Assembly: GCF_014839835.1 (NCBI RefSeq)
Contig: NC_071646.1
Span: 2,356,001 to 2,420,000 of the forward strand
Direction: 5' to 3'
DNA from: Dryobates pubescens
Lineage: Eukaryota > Chordata > Aves > Piciformes > Picidae
DNA: 64,000 bases
Program-made: the position numbers and the translations under genes
Notes under the pieces: generated by a model
Seen by the model: the letters and a program-made list of their open reading frames with translations, nothing else
Told to the model about the DNA's origin: nothing
The model's database searches: none
Part shown: positions 38,950 through 50,051 of the stretch, piece by piece
Layout of the letters: the number at the start of each line of letters is the position of its first letter
How positions within the stretch are numbered: the stretch's first letter is position 1

Positions 38950-39668
38950 TGCCGGCTGCAAAGCTGTAATTTACTAAATATATCTCTATCTATATGATTA
39001 TTATTTTGATTTTTTTTTTCCCCCCCTTTGCATTCGCAGGCAAGCAAAACCAAAGGGAACGTCTTCCAATCCTCCTTGGGATTCGATTTGCATCATCTCC
39101 GAGCCCATTAGAAGGGGGAAAAAAAAGCCGAGAAAAGGCAAAGCAAAGGAAAACCAACCTTCCCCCCCCCGCCGCCTTTACCCCCCTCCCTCCAAACCAT
39201 GTTGTGCGGAAGGACTTCCACTCCCTGGCTGTGCTGGTAACGTTTGCAATCAGGAAGAGCCTTTTGGGGGCTGCAGGAGCTGCTAATCTGATGCTGCTGC
39301 TAAAGGTTTTGGTGCAGGGAGACGAAACTGCTGCCTCTTCCAGCCGCTGAGCTCTTCCCACATCTGCATTTCGCCGCTGCTGCGCTCCGTCTCGCATCTT
39401 TTTCTCCATGGACTGATTTGGGGTTCTTCGATTTTTTTTTTTTCTTCTCTTTTATTTTGCCCCCCCCCCTCCCCCCCGTCGGTGGTGTTGTGTTTTTTTT
39501 TTTCCCCTTGGGGGGGGTGGGTCAGGAAGAGGACGGAGCAAGAAAACCAAGGCGTTGAAAAGGAGCGAAATTGTGGTTTATCTCTCTCTCGCCTTCCCGG
39601 GGTGGGGTGGGGGGGGGAAGGGGGGGGATCTGCTCGGAGGTTAATCCTTCTTTTTTGGAGAAGAAAAC
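38950..39668 (+). promoter_or_regulatory. SRGAP2 5' leader region
   Basis: Sequence between the GC island and the start codon, with long T/C runs (39009-39027, 39430-39510) and G runs (39513-39520, 39599-39627). A pyrimidine tract followed by CAG at about 39038-39040 would make a good splice acceptor, so the leader may be split. The cap site cannot be placed from sequence. Confidence 0.5.
39599..39627 (+). promoter_or_regulatory. G-quadruplex-prone run in the SRGAP2 leader
   Basis: Four runs of at least four G separated by one or two bases, ending 41 nt before the SRGAP2 ATG on the sense strand. If transcribed, it could fold into an RNA quadruplex next to the start codon. Confidence 0.45.
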
Positions 39669-39735
39669 ATGACGTCGCCAGCAAAATTCAAAAAGGATAA
39701 GGAGATCATCGCCGAGTACGACACTCAAGTCAAAG
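39669..39735 (+). CDS. SRGAP2: SLIT-ROBO Rho GTPase-activating protein 2, first coding exon (partial gene)
   Basis: Encodes MTSPAKFKKDKEIIAEYDTQVK plus one base, the N-terminus of SRGAP2, where the inverse F-BAR domain begins. The donor GTAGGA starts at 39736. SRGAP2 bends membranes outward and restrains Rac1, shaping neuronal migration and spine maturation; human-specific partial copies antagonise it. The start has A at -3. The remaining exons (rest of F-BAR, RhoGAP, SH3) lie beyond 64000. The match to mammalian SRGAP2 over this exon is essentially complete. SRGAP1 and SRGAP3 have similar N-termini, but the FAM72A neighbour settles the paralogue. Confidence 0.95.
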
Positions 39736-40667
39736 GTAGGAGAGAGGTTTCATTTCGCAGCTCCTTCTTCCCTTTTCTCTTCCCTCCCCTCCCTGTTGCA
39801 GCCCTGACTTGGCGGTGGTAGGAGTTTGCCGTCGATGTTTGGGTGGGGAAAGGGGGGTGGGGGGGAAAGAAATCATTTGCAGATTGCCTGGAATTTGCAG
39901 GGCTTTTCATAACACAATGCTGGATGGGCTTCTGCAGGGCTTTTTCTCATCCCCGTGGGGTAGGTCCCTGCTCGGGGTTTGCTGTTTTAAGGTACCACGG
40001 CGAGGGCTCCTTTTTTGTGTTGTGGTTATAATGCTGCTTCTTCTCCGTTTTAACGGAATGTGGCAAATCTTCCCCCTTCTGACAGATCCATATTTTTTCT
40101 GCCTGCTGCTCGGCTTTCGCGTTTGACACACGAGAGGCAGTTAATTGCTTTTTAATCCTCCTCCCATCGCGGGAATCTTTGCAACAAATCTGTGGCGTGT
40201 CAGAAGAGAATATTTCCACTGGTAGGGAAAGGGGGGCGGGGGACGGTGCCGAGGGTCCCCGTTTCAAGCTGCTTGTGCTAGAAAGTTCCATTCTTCGGGA
40301 TTTTGCTCTCGCCGAGGCCGTGGTATTGCTGCCTGGGTTTTTTTTTCCCCTCGCTGTGCTCCTCAGCGTAACACCTTAAGGGCTGCGGCTGTGTGGCTCT
40401 GTGCATGAACATCCACCCAGCCCCGTCTGCGAATGTGCAGCCACACACATCCAGAGCTGCGCCGGGAATAGCCCCACGGACCCAAACGAATCCGAACTAA
40501 CACCCGGGTGTTATTCCCAGCAGCAGCAGGAGGGCAAAGAAAAGAGTCAGAGGTGCTTTTCGGTTTGGCTTTTTGGTGGGGGTTGTGTTTTTTTTTCCAG
40601 CGTTAAGTCTTCGGCAGGATTTTCTTGGCTTGGTTTCAGGCTATCATGTGCTTGAAGTGGGGGTAAA

Positions 40668-40690
40668 ATATATATACATATATATGTATG
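40668..40690. repeat. TA/CA microsatellite
   Basis: AAATATATATACATATATATG, a palindromic AT-rich run directly before a CR1 tail. Confidence 0.85.
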
Positions 40691-40697
40691 ACAATGA

Positions 40698-40868
40698 AAA
40701 AGGCTGCCCAGAGAGGTGGTGGAGTCTTCCCCTCTGGAGACATTCCAACCCCCACCTGGATGTGTGCCTTGGGTGACCTTCTCGAGGCGATGCCTGCCAT
40801 GCCAAAAGGGGTTGGACTCCCATCTCCAGAGGTCCATTCCAACCCCTCTCGTTCTGTGATTCTGTGAC
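40698..40868 (+). mobile_element. CR1 3' fragment, SRGAP2 intron 1
   Basis: Ends CGTTCTGTGATTCTGTGAC. The first CR1 after the promoter island; 5' truncated at GGCTGCCCAGAG. Confidence 0.85.
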
Positions 40869-42519
40869 ATGTTGACTTAACTCCTCTGGGTTGGTGTGTT
40901 GGTTTTTTTTTGGTGTGCAGCCTTTTCGAGGCAACACTTATTTATGGCTTGCTGCATGGCTGGGAGGAAGTTATGAGACTCAGTGATTTATTTAATGGGT
41001 TGCAACTCGCTCGGTATGCTCAGGAGCGGGCAGGAAAGATGGCCTTGGGGCAGGGCTGATTGAGTTAAATCAATGAGATTGGCAAAAAAGAAAAGGGATT
41101 TCAGGCTGAGGAGGGAACCCAGATTGAACCTGACAAAATATTGCTTGGCAATCATGTGCTTGTTTTTTATCCCCACTGGAAGGCTGGGTGCTGCTCCTTG
41201 GTTGGTGATCATCCAAAGGTTGTCCTACGAGGTGTGTGTCCTACCCTGACCCTGCTGCTCTCTACCTGGAAGTGGGTTTTGGTGCTTATGTTTTAAAGGC
41301 TGGAGAGGAGATGATTTTGGTGATTTATTTCTTTCTTTATCCACCCCTCCCTCTCCTCTGCTCTGAAAGTTGGAGATGGAGCAGAGCTGGTTTGCTTTCA
41401 CACTGCTTCAGTTTCTATTCCTGTTTTCGAGCTGCCTTTGGAAATGGGAGTTGAAGGCGGCGTGAAATTAGAGGCTCGTAGGCTTCTGCGTTATTTACCC
41501 CATCAAAATGTGTGTGATGGATACAAGCTGGCAGTCAAAATATTTGGGGATGGGCCACAATGAGAAGAAAGCAGCTTTTCAGAACCACTACAGCACATTT
41601 TTTTCTCACCTCTGGGTTGGTTTTTCCTTCCTTTTCATGCGAAGCGAAATCTTTTCCCTTCCCCTTCCAGATGGGCTGAATCACAATGAGCCTTCCCTTG
41701 GTGCAGAGAGCGCTGCTGCCAAAACCCGGTTCATGGCTCGAGGTGCTGATGGGAAGAGCTTCCAATCGGGTCCCCCAAGTCAGCTGTTGTAGTGGCACAC
41801 AGATGCTTTCTGCTGAAGGAAATGTTCCTGCCTTTAAGTGAGCGAGGTTAAGACGACCGGAACTCTGTAAAGGGGATCACGAGGAGCTGGGAGAAGGAGG
41901 TTTCCTTCCTGAATTGGTGCTGAGGGCAGCTATGAGTTTGTCTTGGGGATGTTCAACCCTCTCACAGTTCAGCTTTCCTGCAGCAGTGGCCAATGGGAGG
42001 GTCCTGGCCACCTCCTGCTCTTCCCTGGAGAGGGAGGTGTAGATAGCTCAAACATACAAGTCCTGTCCTCCAGCACCTCACTTGATTCAGGGTGCAGGGG
42101 GAAGCTTTTCTTCTCCACTTGGCTTCACCCTCCACAAGGTGCTTTGACAACTGGGGGTCAGTGTCCCTCTGCTTTTAGGTATCAGACTTTAAGGGGAGTC
42201 TTTAAAGTGACAGTCTCCTCTTCATGAAACTTGCTTTACATCTCTTTAGCACCTTGGTTCTGAGTTGGATCATGGTTTGACTCTCCAGGGATACTCTCCT
42301 GAGTGGTAATGCCTCTTGGCTCTCCAGTTCCAAGTGCTGGTCTGTCTGCCACAGTAGGAAGATGAGGGGGCACTGAAGGCACACTGCAGTCCCAATGTGT
42401 GCTGCTGCCTAATGGTTAAACATCTCATGGTCCTTGTGGGTGTCCTGGTCAAATCCTGACTGGAGCTGTGATGAGGTAGATGTGGTGTTAACTCTGACTG
42501 GGGGTTGTGTGATGTTGTC

Positions 42520-43000
42520 ATAAGAAGGACACAGAGCTGCTGGAGTGAGTCCAGAGGAGGCCACAAAGATGATCTAAGGGTTGGAGCACCTCTGCTATGA
42601 GGACAGGCTGAGGGAGCTGGGGGTGTTCAGCCTGGAGGAGAGAAGGCTCCAGGGAGACCTTAGAGCTGCCTGCCAGGACCTGAAGAGACCCTACAGGAAT
42701 GCAGGAGAGGGACTTTTCCTGAGGATGTCTAGAGACAGGACAGGGTGGAATGGTTTGAAGCTGAGGGAGGTTGGGTTTAGAGTAGATCTTGGCAGAAAGC
42801 TCTTCAGTAGGAGGGTGGTGAGACTCTGGAACAGGCTGCTCAGGCAGGCTGTGGATGCCTCCTCCCTGGGGATGTTCATGGCCAGGTTGGATGAGGCCTT
42901 GAGCAGCTGAGTCTAGTTGAGAGGTGTCCCTGCCCACATGAGGAGGTTGGAGTCGATCTCCGAGGTCCCTTCCAACCTGAGCCATGCTGTGACCCTCTTG
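42520..43000 (+). mobile_element. CR1 3' fragment
   Basis: About 480 bp with an open polymerase remnant (CYEDRLRELGVFSLEERRLQGDLRAACQ). Class with GTGTCCCTGCCCACATG. Confidence 0.9.
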
Positions 43001-43184
43001 GGTTGTGAAAGGATGCCAGGGAGGAGTGGCTGTGGGAGTGAGATGAATCAGGTGCTGGCATGCTGCATGGGTGAGGAGCTGTCAGCTCTGGGGCAGATGA
43101 GACAACTCTTGGGCTTCAGTGGCCTTTGGAAGCCCTGCTGCATAGCTCTGCTCCGCTCCGGCTGCGCCTCGAGAAGGAGGATGT

Positions 43185-43350
43185 TTAGAGGCTTCATTTA
43201 AAAGCATTAATCCACAAACACCTACTTAAGCACTCTAAATTATTCTTTAATGGAATGATTGAGCTTGGTTTAAAAAAAAACAATGTAATGGTCTCAAAGT
43301 TGTTAATCAAAAGCCATTTAAAGAACACTTTGGTTGTGGTTAATCAATTG
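43185..43350. promoter_or_regulatory. AT-rich candidate conserved non-coding element
   Basis: A distinctly AT-rich block inside GC-moderate intron, dense in homeodomain-like cores (ATTAATC, TTAATC, TTTAAT) and free of CR1 and simple repeats. This composition is common in deeply conserved developmental enhancers. Conservation itself cannot be judged here. Confidence 0.25.
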
Positions 43351-43567
43351 CTCTGCCCGAGGTTTGAGTTGCTGAGTGGAATTGGGGATTTCTCTTCTGG
43401 GGGGTGAGGGTGGTGATGAGTGAAACTTTCTCCTGTGGCCATCAGCTGTGGATATTTGCTGTCTTCTTCCACCAAGCAGTTCATTGCCTCCTTTGGGTTG
43501 GAGTTAGCTGCTCTTGGGGGTTGTGCGTGCAGGAGTTCAGCGTCAGGATGGGAAGCACCTGAGAAGA

Positions 43568-43862
43568 GGTTGGAGTGAGGTGAAGTGAGGTGTCTTCTCC
43601 CAGGTAACAAGGGACAGGATGAGAGGAAACAGCCTCAAGTTGTACCAGGGGAGGGTTAGAGTGGCTGTTAGGAAAGCTTTCTTTGCTGACAGAGAGGATA
43701 AGCCCTGGAGCAGGCTGCCCAGGGAAGCAGTAGAGTCACCATCCCTGGAAGTGGTCACAAACCTGTGTAGACCTGGTGCTTCAGGGCATGGTTTGGTGGT
43801 GGACATGGTAGTGTGAGGTCGATGGTTGGACTGTGGGATCCTGGAGGCTTTCTCCATCCTGT
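43568..43862 (+). mobile_element. CR1 3' fragment
   Basis: Begins at the AGGTGTCTTCTCCCAGG part of ORF2; the tail has been lost to divergence. Confidence 0.8.
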
Positions 43863-44199
43863 AGGAAATGAATTTCTGAGGATGAAGGCTGTTTGCAGGC
43901 TTGTGCAGTGTGGCTGAGGACAGGCTTTGCAGTCCTGGGGTATCGGCGCAGTGCATCCGTGCTGGGAGGGTGCTGGAACCAGGCTGCATACAGCCTGGAG
44001 GTACTTGGTCTGACCTTGTGTCTGTCTGCTGGAGCTTGGGCTGGGTGACCTCCTGAGCTTTCCCTCCCCACAGGAGCTGCCTGATGAGTTGGGAGTGATG
44101 TTTGTGGTGCTCATGCAGTGTGTTGGTGGCAATCAACCCTTCTGCTGGCCTTCATCCCCAGCAGCGTGGGCAGCAGGTGGGGGGAGGGGATTCGACCCC

Positions 44200-44435
44200 T
44201 TAGCTCTGATCTGGAGCACTGTGTCCATCCCTGGGAACCACAACACAAGAAGTACACAAAACTGTTAGAGCAGGACCAGAGGAAGCCATGAGGATGATCC
44301 AAGGGCTGGAAGCCCTCTGCTGTGAGGACAGGCTGAGAGAGTTAGCATTCAAGAACCCTGTGGATGTGGCACTGAGGGACATGATCCCATGGGCTTAGTA
44401 CCTGGAGGTTCAATTCCAAGCTCCCTGTCTTCTGC
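44200..44435 (+). mobile_element. Internally deleted CR1
   Basis: Starts upstream in ORF2 (CTGGAGCACTGTGTCC), jumps at about 44345 to the 3' region (AAGAACCCTGTGGATGTGG) and lacks the middle. Confidence 0.7.
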
Positions 44436-44516
44436 AGAAGTGAATTAACCTCCAGTTGTATCCAGACCAGGTGATTTTTCCCAACAGCTTCATTGAGCTT
44501 GGGCCTTCTGCTTTAG

Positions 44517-44562
44517 ATCATAGAATCCTTGAGCTGATTTGGTTGGAGGAGGCCAACCAGCA
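44517..44562 (-). mobile_element. Short CR1-like tail
   Basis: ATCATAGAATCCTTGAGC then TTGGTTGGAGGAGGCCAACC; weak. Confidence 0.45.
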
Positions 44563-44737
44563 AGCCAGGTCTGTTGGCTTTGGTTGCATGGCTGTGCAAG
44601 CTGCACTTCAGTCTTCCATGCTCTTGGTGAGGAGAGGTAGCCAGCATCAGTGGGGCTGCTCTTGGAGGGCTTGCTTTGAGGGTGCTTCTGTCTTTGAGGA
44701 GAGCCTGAAATGGCTGCATGTCAGGCAGGAGGAATTC

Positions 44738-44765
44738 AGAGAATCACAGAATCAATGAGGGGGGA
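44738..44765 (-). mobile_element. Very short CR1-like tail
   Basis: AGAATCACAGAATCAATGAGG followed directly by an A-rich stretch. Confidence 0.45.
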
Positions 44766-44900
44766 AAAAAGAAAAGGACAACCAGGAGTCGGAGGGGATC
44801 CCAGCTGGAGCTGCTGAGGCAGGGATGGGTTGACTTAACCAGCAGAGCAGGCACACAGAGGTGCTGCTTGCTTCAGCTGCATGACTCAATCTGAGGCAGA

Positions 44901-45262
44901 ATCATAGAATCAGTAAGGTTGGAAAAGGCCTCAGAGATCATCAAGTCCAACCTGGCACCCAACACCTCCTGACTGACTAAACCATGGCTCCAAGGGCCAC
45001 ATCCAGTCCTTTCTTGAACACCTCCAGGGATGGGGACTCCACCACCTCCCTGGGCAGCACATCCCAATGGCCAATTCCTCTTGCTGGGAAGAACTTTCTC
45101 CTCACCTCCAGCCTGAACCTCCCCTGGCACAGCTTGAGACTGTGTCCTCTTGTTCTGGTGCTGCTTGCCTGGGAGAAGAGACCAACCCCCACCTGGCTCC
45201 AAGCTCCCTTCAGGGAGCTGTAGAGAGCAAGAAGGTCTCCCCTGAGCCTCCTCTTCTGCAGG
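44901..45262 (-). mobile_element. CR1 3' fragment
   Basis: Young-looking copy; 44977-45192 is open for 71 codons of polymerase C-terminus. Confidence 0.9.
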
Positions 45263-45689
45263 CTCCTCCTGACAAGCTGCCATGGGGGCAGCAGGGGAGG
45301 GAAGTGCTGCTCTGCTGTGTTTCTCTACCATGTGCTGCCAAAGATTAGGAGTTCTGTGAGGCTGGAAAGTGAGATTCTGTGGTCTCCATATGGAGCCTTT
45401 GATATCTCAAGCTCATCCCCTTGTCTGGATTGTCTCTCCCAATTCCTTTGTGCAAGTTTTGTGGCGGAGCAGAGATAATTAATTTGAGCTGTGCAATGTG
45501 TTCCAGGGGAGATTGGGAGAGGCTGCCCTATCTCTGCCCAACCAAGGACTGGCAGACTGGAGGATTTGGGGCTTGGTTTCTTGTTTCCCCCCCAGTTTCA
45601 AGGATTAAATTGGAGTGTGCCCTTGCTGAAGAAGGAAAACCCTGTGATTTATCTCTCAATTCTCCTTTTCTTTCTCTTGTCCCACGAGG

Positions 45690-46127
45690 GCCTTAGATTT
45701 AATTAGTTTGTGTAAAGCTTCAGTAAATAGCTTCATGGTTTGGGCTACAGAAATGTAATACTAGGCTTTAGTAGGTTAGTTAGTTACTTTTAAATGCAGT
45801 CCCAGTTGGGGTTTGGTTTTTTCTCCCCCTGGCCTTGGGTAGCCTCTAGCAGAGGTGGAGATGCAGAGCTTGCAGCACAGCCCCCAGAGCAGTAGGGATG
45901 TGTAAAAGAGAGAGATGAGAGGTGATCTGCAGCAGAGAGGTGGCTGTGTGGTTGCTTGGCTGTGTCTTGAGCTCAGAGAAGATGCCTGATGAAGAGAGCT
46001 TGAATCACAGTATCACCAAGGTTGGAAGAGACCTCAAAGCTCATTGAGTCCAACCTGGCACCACAGACCTCATGGCTAAACCATGGCACCAAGTGCCACA
46101 TCCAATCCCCTCTTGAACACCTCCAGG
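45690..46127 (-). repeat. Inverted duplicate, arm 1 (partner 60169-60610)
   Basis: A CR1 tail (46005-46127) plus about 310 bp of non-CR1 DNA (45690-46004) recurs inverted 14 kb away, differing mainly by one 12-bp and one about 6-bp indel. By eye well above 90% identical. Confidence 0.9.
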
Positions 46128-46712
46128 GATGGGGACTCCACCACCTCCCTGGGCAGCACATCCCAATGGCTAACAACTCTCTCAGTGAAGAACTTTCTCC
46201 TCACCTCCAGCCTAAACTTCCCCTGGCACAGCTTGAGACTGTGTCCTCTTGTTCTGGTTTCCCCACTCCTGGCTACAACCTCCCTGCAGGGAGTTGGAGA
46301 GAGCAAGAAGGTCTCCCCTGAGCCTCCTCTTCTCCAGGCTAAGCAACCCCAGCTCCCTCCCAGGGCTGTGCTCCAGACCCCTCCCCAGCTTTCTTGCCCT
46401 TCTCTGGACACCTTCAAGTCTCTCAATGTCCTTCTTAAACTGAGGAGCCCAGAACTGGACACCTGCTGAGCACAGGGCACAATGATCTCCCTGCTCCTGC
46501 TGGCCACACTGTTCCTGATGCAGGCCAGGATGCCATTGGCCTTCTTGGCCACCTGGGCACACTGCTGGCTCATGTTTAGGTGGCTCTCAATCATCACCCC
46601 CAGGTCCCTTTCTGTTTGGCAGCTCTCAGCCACTCTGACCCCAGCCTGTAGCTCTGCCTGGGGTTGCTGTGGCCAAAGTGCAGCACCTGGCACTTGGTCT
46701 TGCAGCTGCCAT
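46005..46712 (-). mobile_element. Long CR1 3' fragment with open ORF2 remnant
   Basis: About 700 bp. The minus frame 46076-46693 is open for 205 codons and includes [31 protein letters not shown], the CR1 polymerase C-terminal region. A small internal deletion sits near 46255. Confidence 0.9.
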
Positions 46713-46857
46713 CAGGAACAGGCTGCTGTCATTGCTAAAATGATCCTTTTCATCTCCCCAAACTGCTGATAAATTCCAGGTGAGTCCCTCCTGCCCTCTC
46801 AGTTGTTCAGCCCAGAGAGGCATCTGATCTGACTGGCATCTTTTTTGCTGTGGATGC

Positions 46858-46922
46858 TGCTTGATGGTTGGACTTGATGATCTTGGAGGTCTTTTCCAAC
46901 CTTAATGATTCCATTCCATGAC
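46858..46922 (+). mobile_element. Short CR1 tail
   Basis: Terminal 65 bp (GATGGTTGGACTTGATG...TTAATGATTCCATTCC). Confidence 0.75.
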
Positions 46923-47097
46923 TGGGGGAAAAAAAAAGGCAGCTTCAAATGCTGCACACAAATCTCATTCATATGGCACATCTGCTGAGCACCTTGAGTG
47001 GTGGGTGGCAGTTTTTCATCCTGCTGAACTCTTAGGAGTGGGACAGACCTTCTCTGGGTGACAGATGACAGAAGGAGCCGTGGCTGGGTCACCACCA

Positions 47098-47455
47098 TTG
47101 GAATGCTTGGAAGGGTCCTCTGGACATCATCCAGTCCACCCCCCCTGCTAAAGCAGGGCACCCACAGCAGCTTGCCCTGGATCTCAATGGCCAGGTGGGG
47201 TTGGAATCCCTCCAGAGAAGGAGACTCCATAACCTCTCTGGGCAGCCTGCTCCAGGGCTCTGCACCCTCACACCAAGGATTTTTTTAGATGGAGCCTCCT
47301 GGCTTCCAGTTTGTGCCTACTGCTCCTCATCCTGTCCCTGGGCACCACAGACACGAGTCTGGCCCAACCCTCTTACCCCTCACCCTTTATCCTCTTGCTG
47401 AGCACTGATCAGATCCCTTTGGGGGTGCTCTTCTCTGGGCTGAGCAGCCCCAGGT
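47098..47455 (-). mobile_element. CR1 3' fragment
   Basis: Class with GCTAAAGCAGGGCACCCAC; the terminal octamers are lost. Confidence 0.85.
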
Positions 47456-47707
47456 GGCTCCTGGATGATAGGAAGGATGGGTGATGCTGTTGTGGGTGAC
47501 TGAAAGCCAAAGCTGGGATTTCTCTGGACTGCTGAAAGTTCTACTGCTGAGCTGCAGCACTTGTCTGGGTAGAAGGTGGTGTAGGACTAGCTTCACATGT
47601 TCAGGTCAAGGAGTTGAGATCCCTGTTGTGTATTTTGGGGCCAAACCCTTGCACTTGTGCATTTCCAGCAGTGTTGTCATCAGGATGCTTTCTGGTTTGT
47701 GTTCATG

Positions 47708-48065
47708 GAGTCCTAGAATGGTTTGGGCTGGAAGGAACCCCCAGAGCTCAGCCAGTCCAACCCCACTGCAGTCAGCAGGGACCTAGAATCACAGAACTGT
47801 CAGGGTAGGAAAGGACCTCAAGGCTCAGCCAGCTCCAGCCCCCTGCCATGGCCAGGGACACCTCACACTACAGCAGGTTGCTCACAGCCACCTCCAGCCT
47901 GGCTGCAAACACCTCCAGGGCTGAGGCTTCCACCACCTCCCTGGGCAGCCTGTGCCAGGCTCTCACCACCAGAACTTCTTCCTACCACCCAATCCCAAAT
48001 CTCCCCACTTCTATTTCAAGTAGATCAGCTTTGCCCAGAGCCCTGTCCAGCCTCACCTTGGGGGT
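47708..48065 (-). mobile_element. CR1 copy split by a same-strand CR1
   Basis: Outer copy at 47708-47784 and about 48016-48065 (resuming at TAGATCAGCTTTGCCCAGAG). Inner copy at about 47785-48015. Confidence 0.75.
47785..48015 (-). mobile_element. Inner CR1 of the nested pair
   Basis: Inserted after CAGTCAGCAGGGAC of the outer copy, the same alignment position as the inner copy at 25512, but with a different 5' truncation. Confidence 0.75.
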
Positions 48066-48074
48066 GCTGGGGGA

Positions 48075-48712
48075 GGAGAAGCTCACCAGGAGCTCTCAGT
48101 GTGCACTTGCAGCCCAGAGAGCCAAGCAGAGCCTGGGCTGCAGCAAGAGAAGTGTGGCCAGCAGGGCCAGGGAGGGGATTCTCCCCCTCTGCTCAGCTCT
48201 GGGGAGACCCCACCTGGAGTACTGCCTCCAGTTCTGGAGCCCCTATTGCAAGAGGGATCTGGAGGTGCTGGAAGGTGTCCAGAGCAGGGCCAGGAGGATG
48301 AGCAGAGGGCTGGAGCTGCTCTGCTGTGAGGACAGACTGAAGGAGTTGGGGCTGTTCAGTCTGGAGAAGAGAAGGCTCTGAGGAGACCTCATTGTGGCCT
48401 TCCAGGATCTGAAGGGGGCTGCAAGAAGGCTGGGGAGGGACTGCTCAGGATCTCAGGGAGTGATAGGACTAGGGGGGATGGAATGAAGCTGGAGGTGGGG
48501 AGATTGAGGCTGGAGGTGAGGAGGAAGTTCTTCCCCATGAGAGTGGTGAAGCCCTGGAATGGGTTGTCCAGAGAGGCGGTTGAGGCCCTGGACCAGGCTG
48601 GATGAGGCTCTGGCCAGGCTGATGTAGTGTGGAGTGTCCCTGCCCATGGCAGGGGGGTTGGAACTGGCTGATCCCTGTGGTCCCTTCCAACCCTGACTGA
48701 TCCTATGATCTC
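48075..48712 (+). mobile_element. Long CR1 3' fragment
   Basis: About 635 bp, tail CCTATGATCT, same subfamily as 13398 and 61328. The 5' part reads CSALGRPHLEYCLQFWSPYCKRDLEVLEGVQSRA, a typical CR1 polymerase segment. Confidence 0.9.
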
Positions 48713-49417
48713 CACGGCTGGGGCCCCCAAGCCCCTCCCTGGGCAAGCTGTTCCCAGGTCGGCAGGTTGGTTGCTTCAGCCTGGGGCTGTTTGCAGATGC
48801 CAGCCCCTCGCAGGTCTGCTCCCGGGAGTCACGGCTGAGCCCTTGCCCACTTGCTTGGGCACCGCCTGGGTTCATGCCCTTTGCAAACATCCCTCTCAGC
48901 CACCACCCTGGCGTGGCTGGAGGGGAATGGCTTTGAGTGCTGAGATTTGGAGCCTGGGGTGCCTCGGATTACCAGCTCCACTGCAAATGTAAAACTACCT
49001 TTTAAGGGGGTTTTGCAGTTAATCAGTGCTCAGTGCCTGTAAGTGATTCCATTTGTTTGCAACAATGACTTGCTCCAAACTCCGGGGCGGTGGAATGGCT
49101 GCAGGATCATCTGGTTTTCTGCACTCCTTGATAGTGCTAATCCCTGGAGGCTTGGAGCTGGATTGGGCCAAGGGCAGCAGCCTGCTGCCAGAAGCAAGCT
49201 GGGGGGTGGGGGGAAGGGGCTGTTGGGAGCCCGGGTTGATGTTCCAGCACTGGTTTGGATTTGTTGTCTGTCTCATCTGAGGCTCCTGCTAATGGCTCAT
49301 TAACGAGGAGAGGAAGAGGTGAAAGAATGCAGAGCCTTCCTTCTTGCCTCTCCACCTCCCCAAATCCCTTTGTTGCATAGTGCCAGGCTGGAGACCAAAG
49401 CTGAGCAGAACATCTCC

Positions 49418-49578
49418 CTTAGGAGGAGAGACTGAGGGAGCTGAGGGCTCTTCAGCTTGGAGAAGAGGAGACTTGGGATGCTTGGTTGCATGGTTTAGTT
49501 GATTAGGTGGTGTGGGATGATAGGTTGGACTTGATGATCTTGAAGGTCTCTTCCAACCTGGTCTATTCTATTCTATTT
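49418..49578 (+). mobile_element. Internally deleted CR1 with (ATTCT)n tail
   Basis: Joins GGAGAAGAGGAG directly to GCATGGTTTAGTTGATTAGG; the tail is a TATTC pentamer run. Confidence 0.8.
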
Positions 49579-49734
49579 AGGTGTTCAAGGGGAGATTGGA
49601 TGTGGCACTTGGTGCCATGGTCTAGTTGTGAGGTCTGTTGGGACAGGTTGGACTTGATGATCCTTGGGGTCTCTTCCAACCTTGGTTATACTGTGATACT
49701 GTGATATTCTATTCTGTTCTGTTCTATTCTATGA
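49579..49734 (+). mobile_element. CR1 3' fragment with pentamer tail
   Basis: Starts at GGTGTTCAAGGGGAG and ends in a TATTCTGTTC pentamer array; second of three tails in a row. Confidence 0.85.
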
Positions 49735-50051
49735 GGTGACCTCATTCATAAAGATGTGGAGGGTGAGTGGCCAGAGGCTGGAGCCAGGCCCTGCTGGGTG
49801 ATGCCCAATGCCAGCACAAGGGGCAGTGGTGCAAGCTGAGGCATAGGAAGTTCCAGGGAAACAGGAGGAAAAAGGTTTTTCAGTGTGAGGGTGACAGAGC
49901 CCTGGAACAGGCTGCCCAGGGAGGGGTTGTGGAGTCTCCCTCTGTGGAGATATTCAGACCCCACCTGGATGTGTTCCTGTGTGACCTGCTCTGGGTGATC
50001 CTGCCCTAGCAGGGGGGCTGGACTGGATGAGCTTTCCAGGTCCCTTCCAAG
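49735..50051 (+). mobile_element. CR1 3' fragment
   Basis: Third in the string, of the 'GGCTGGACTGGATGAGC' class. Meets a minus copy tail to tail at AAGAATAG. Confidence 0.85.

Noticed and set aside
39017-39040. Definite splice acceptor for the SRGAP2 leader
   Set aside because: A good pyrimidine tract and CAG are present, but such runs are common in this leader and no upstream donor could be paired with it.
46076-46693. 205-codon minus frame as a host gene
   Set aside because: It is the C-terminal part of a CR1 polymerase; the same peptide occurs in many other copies here.
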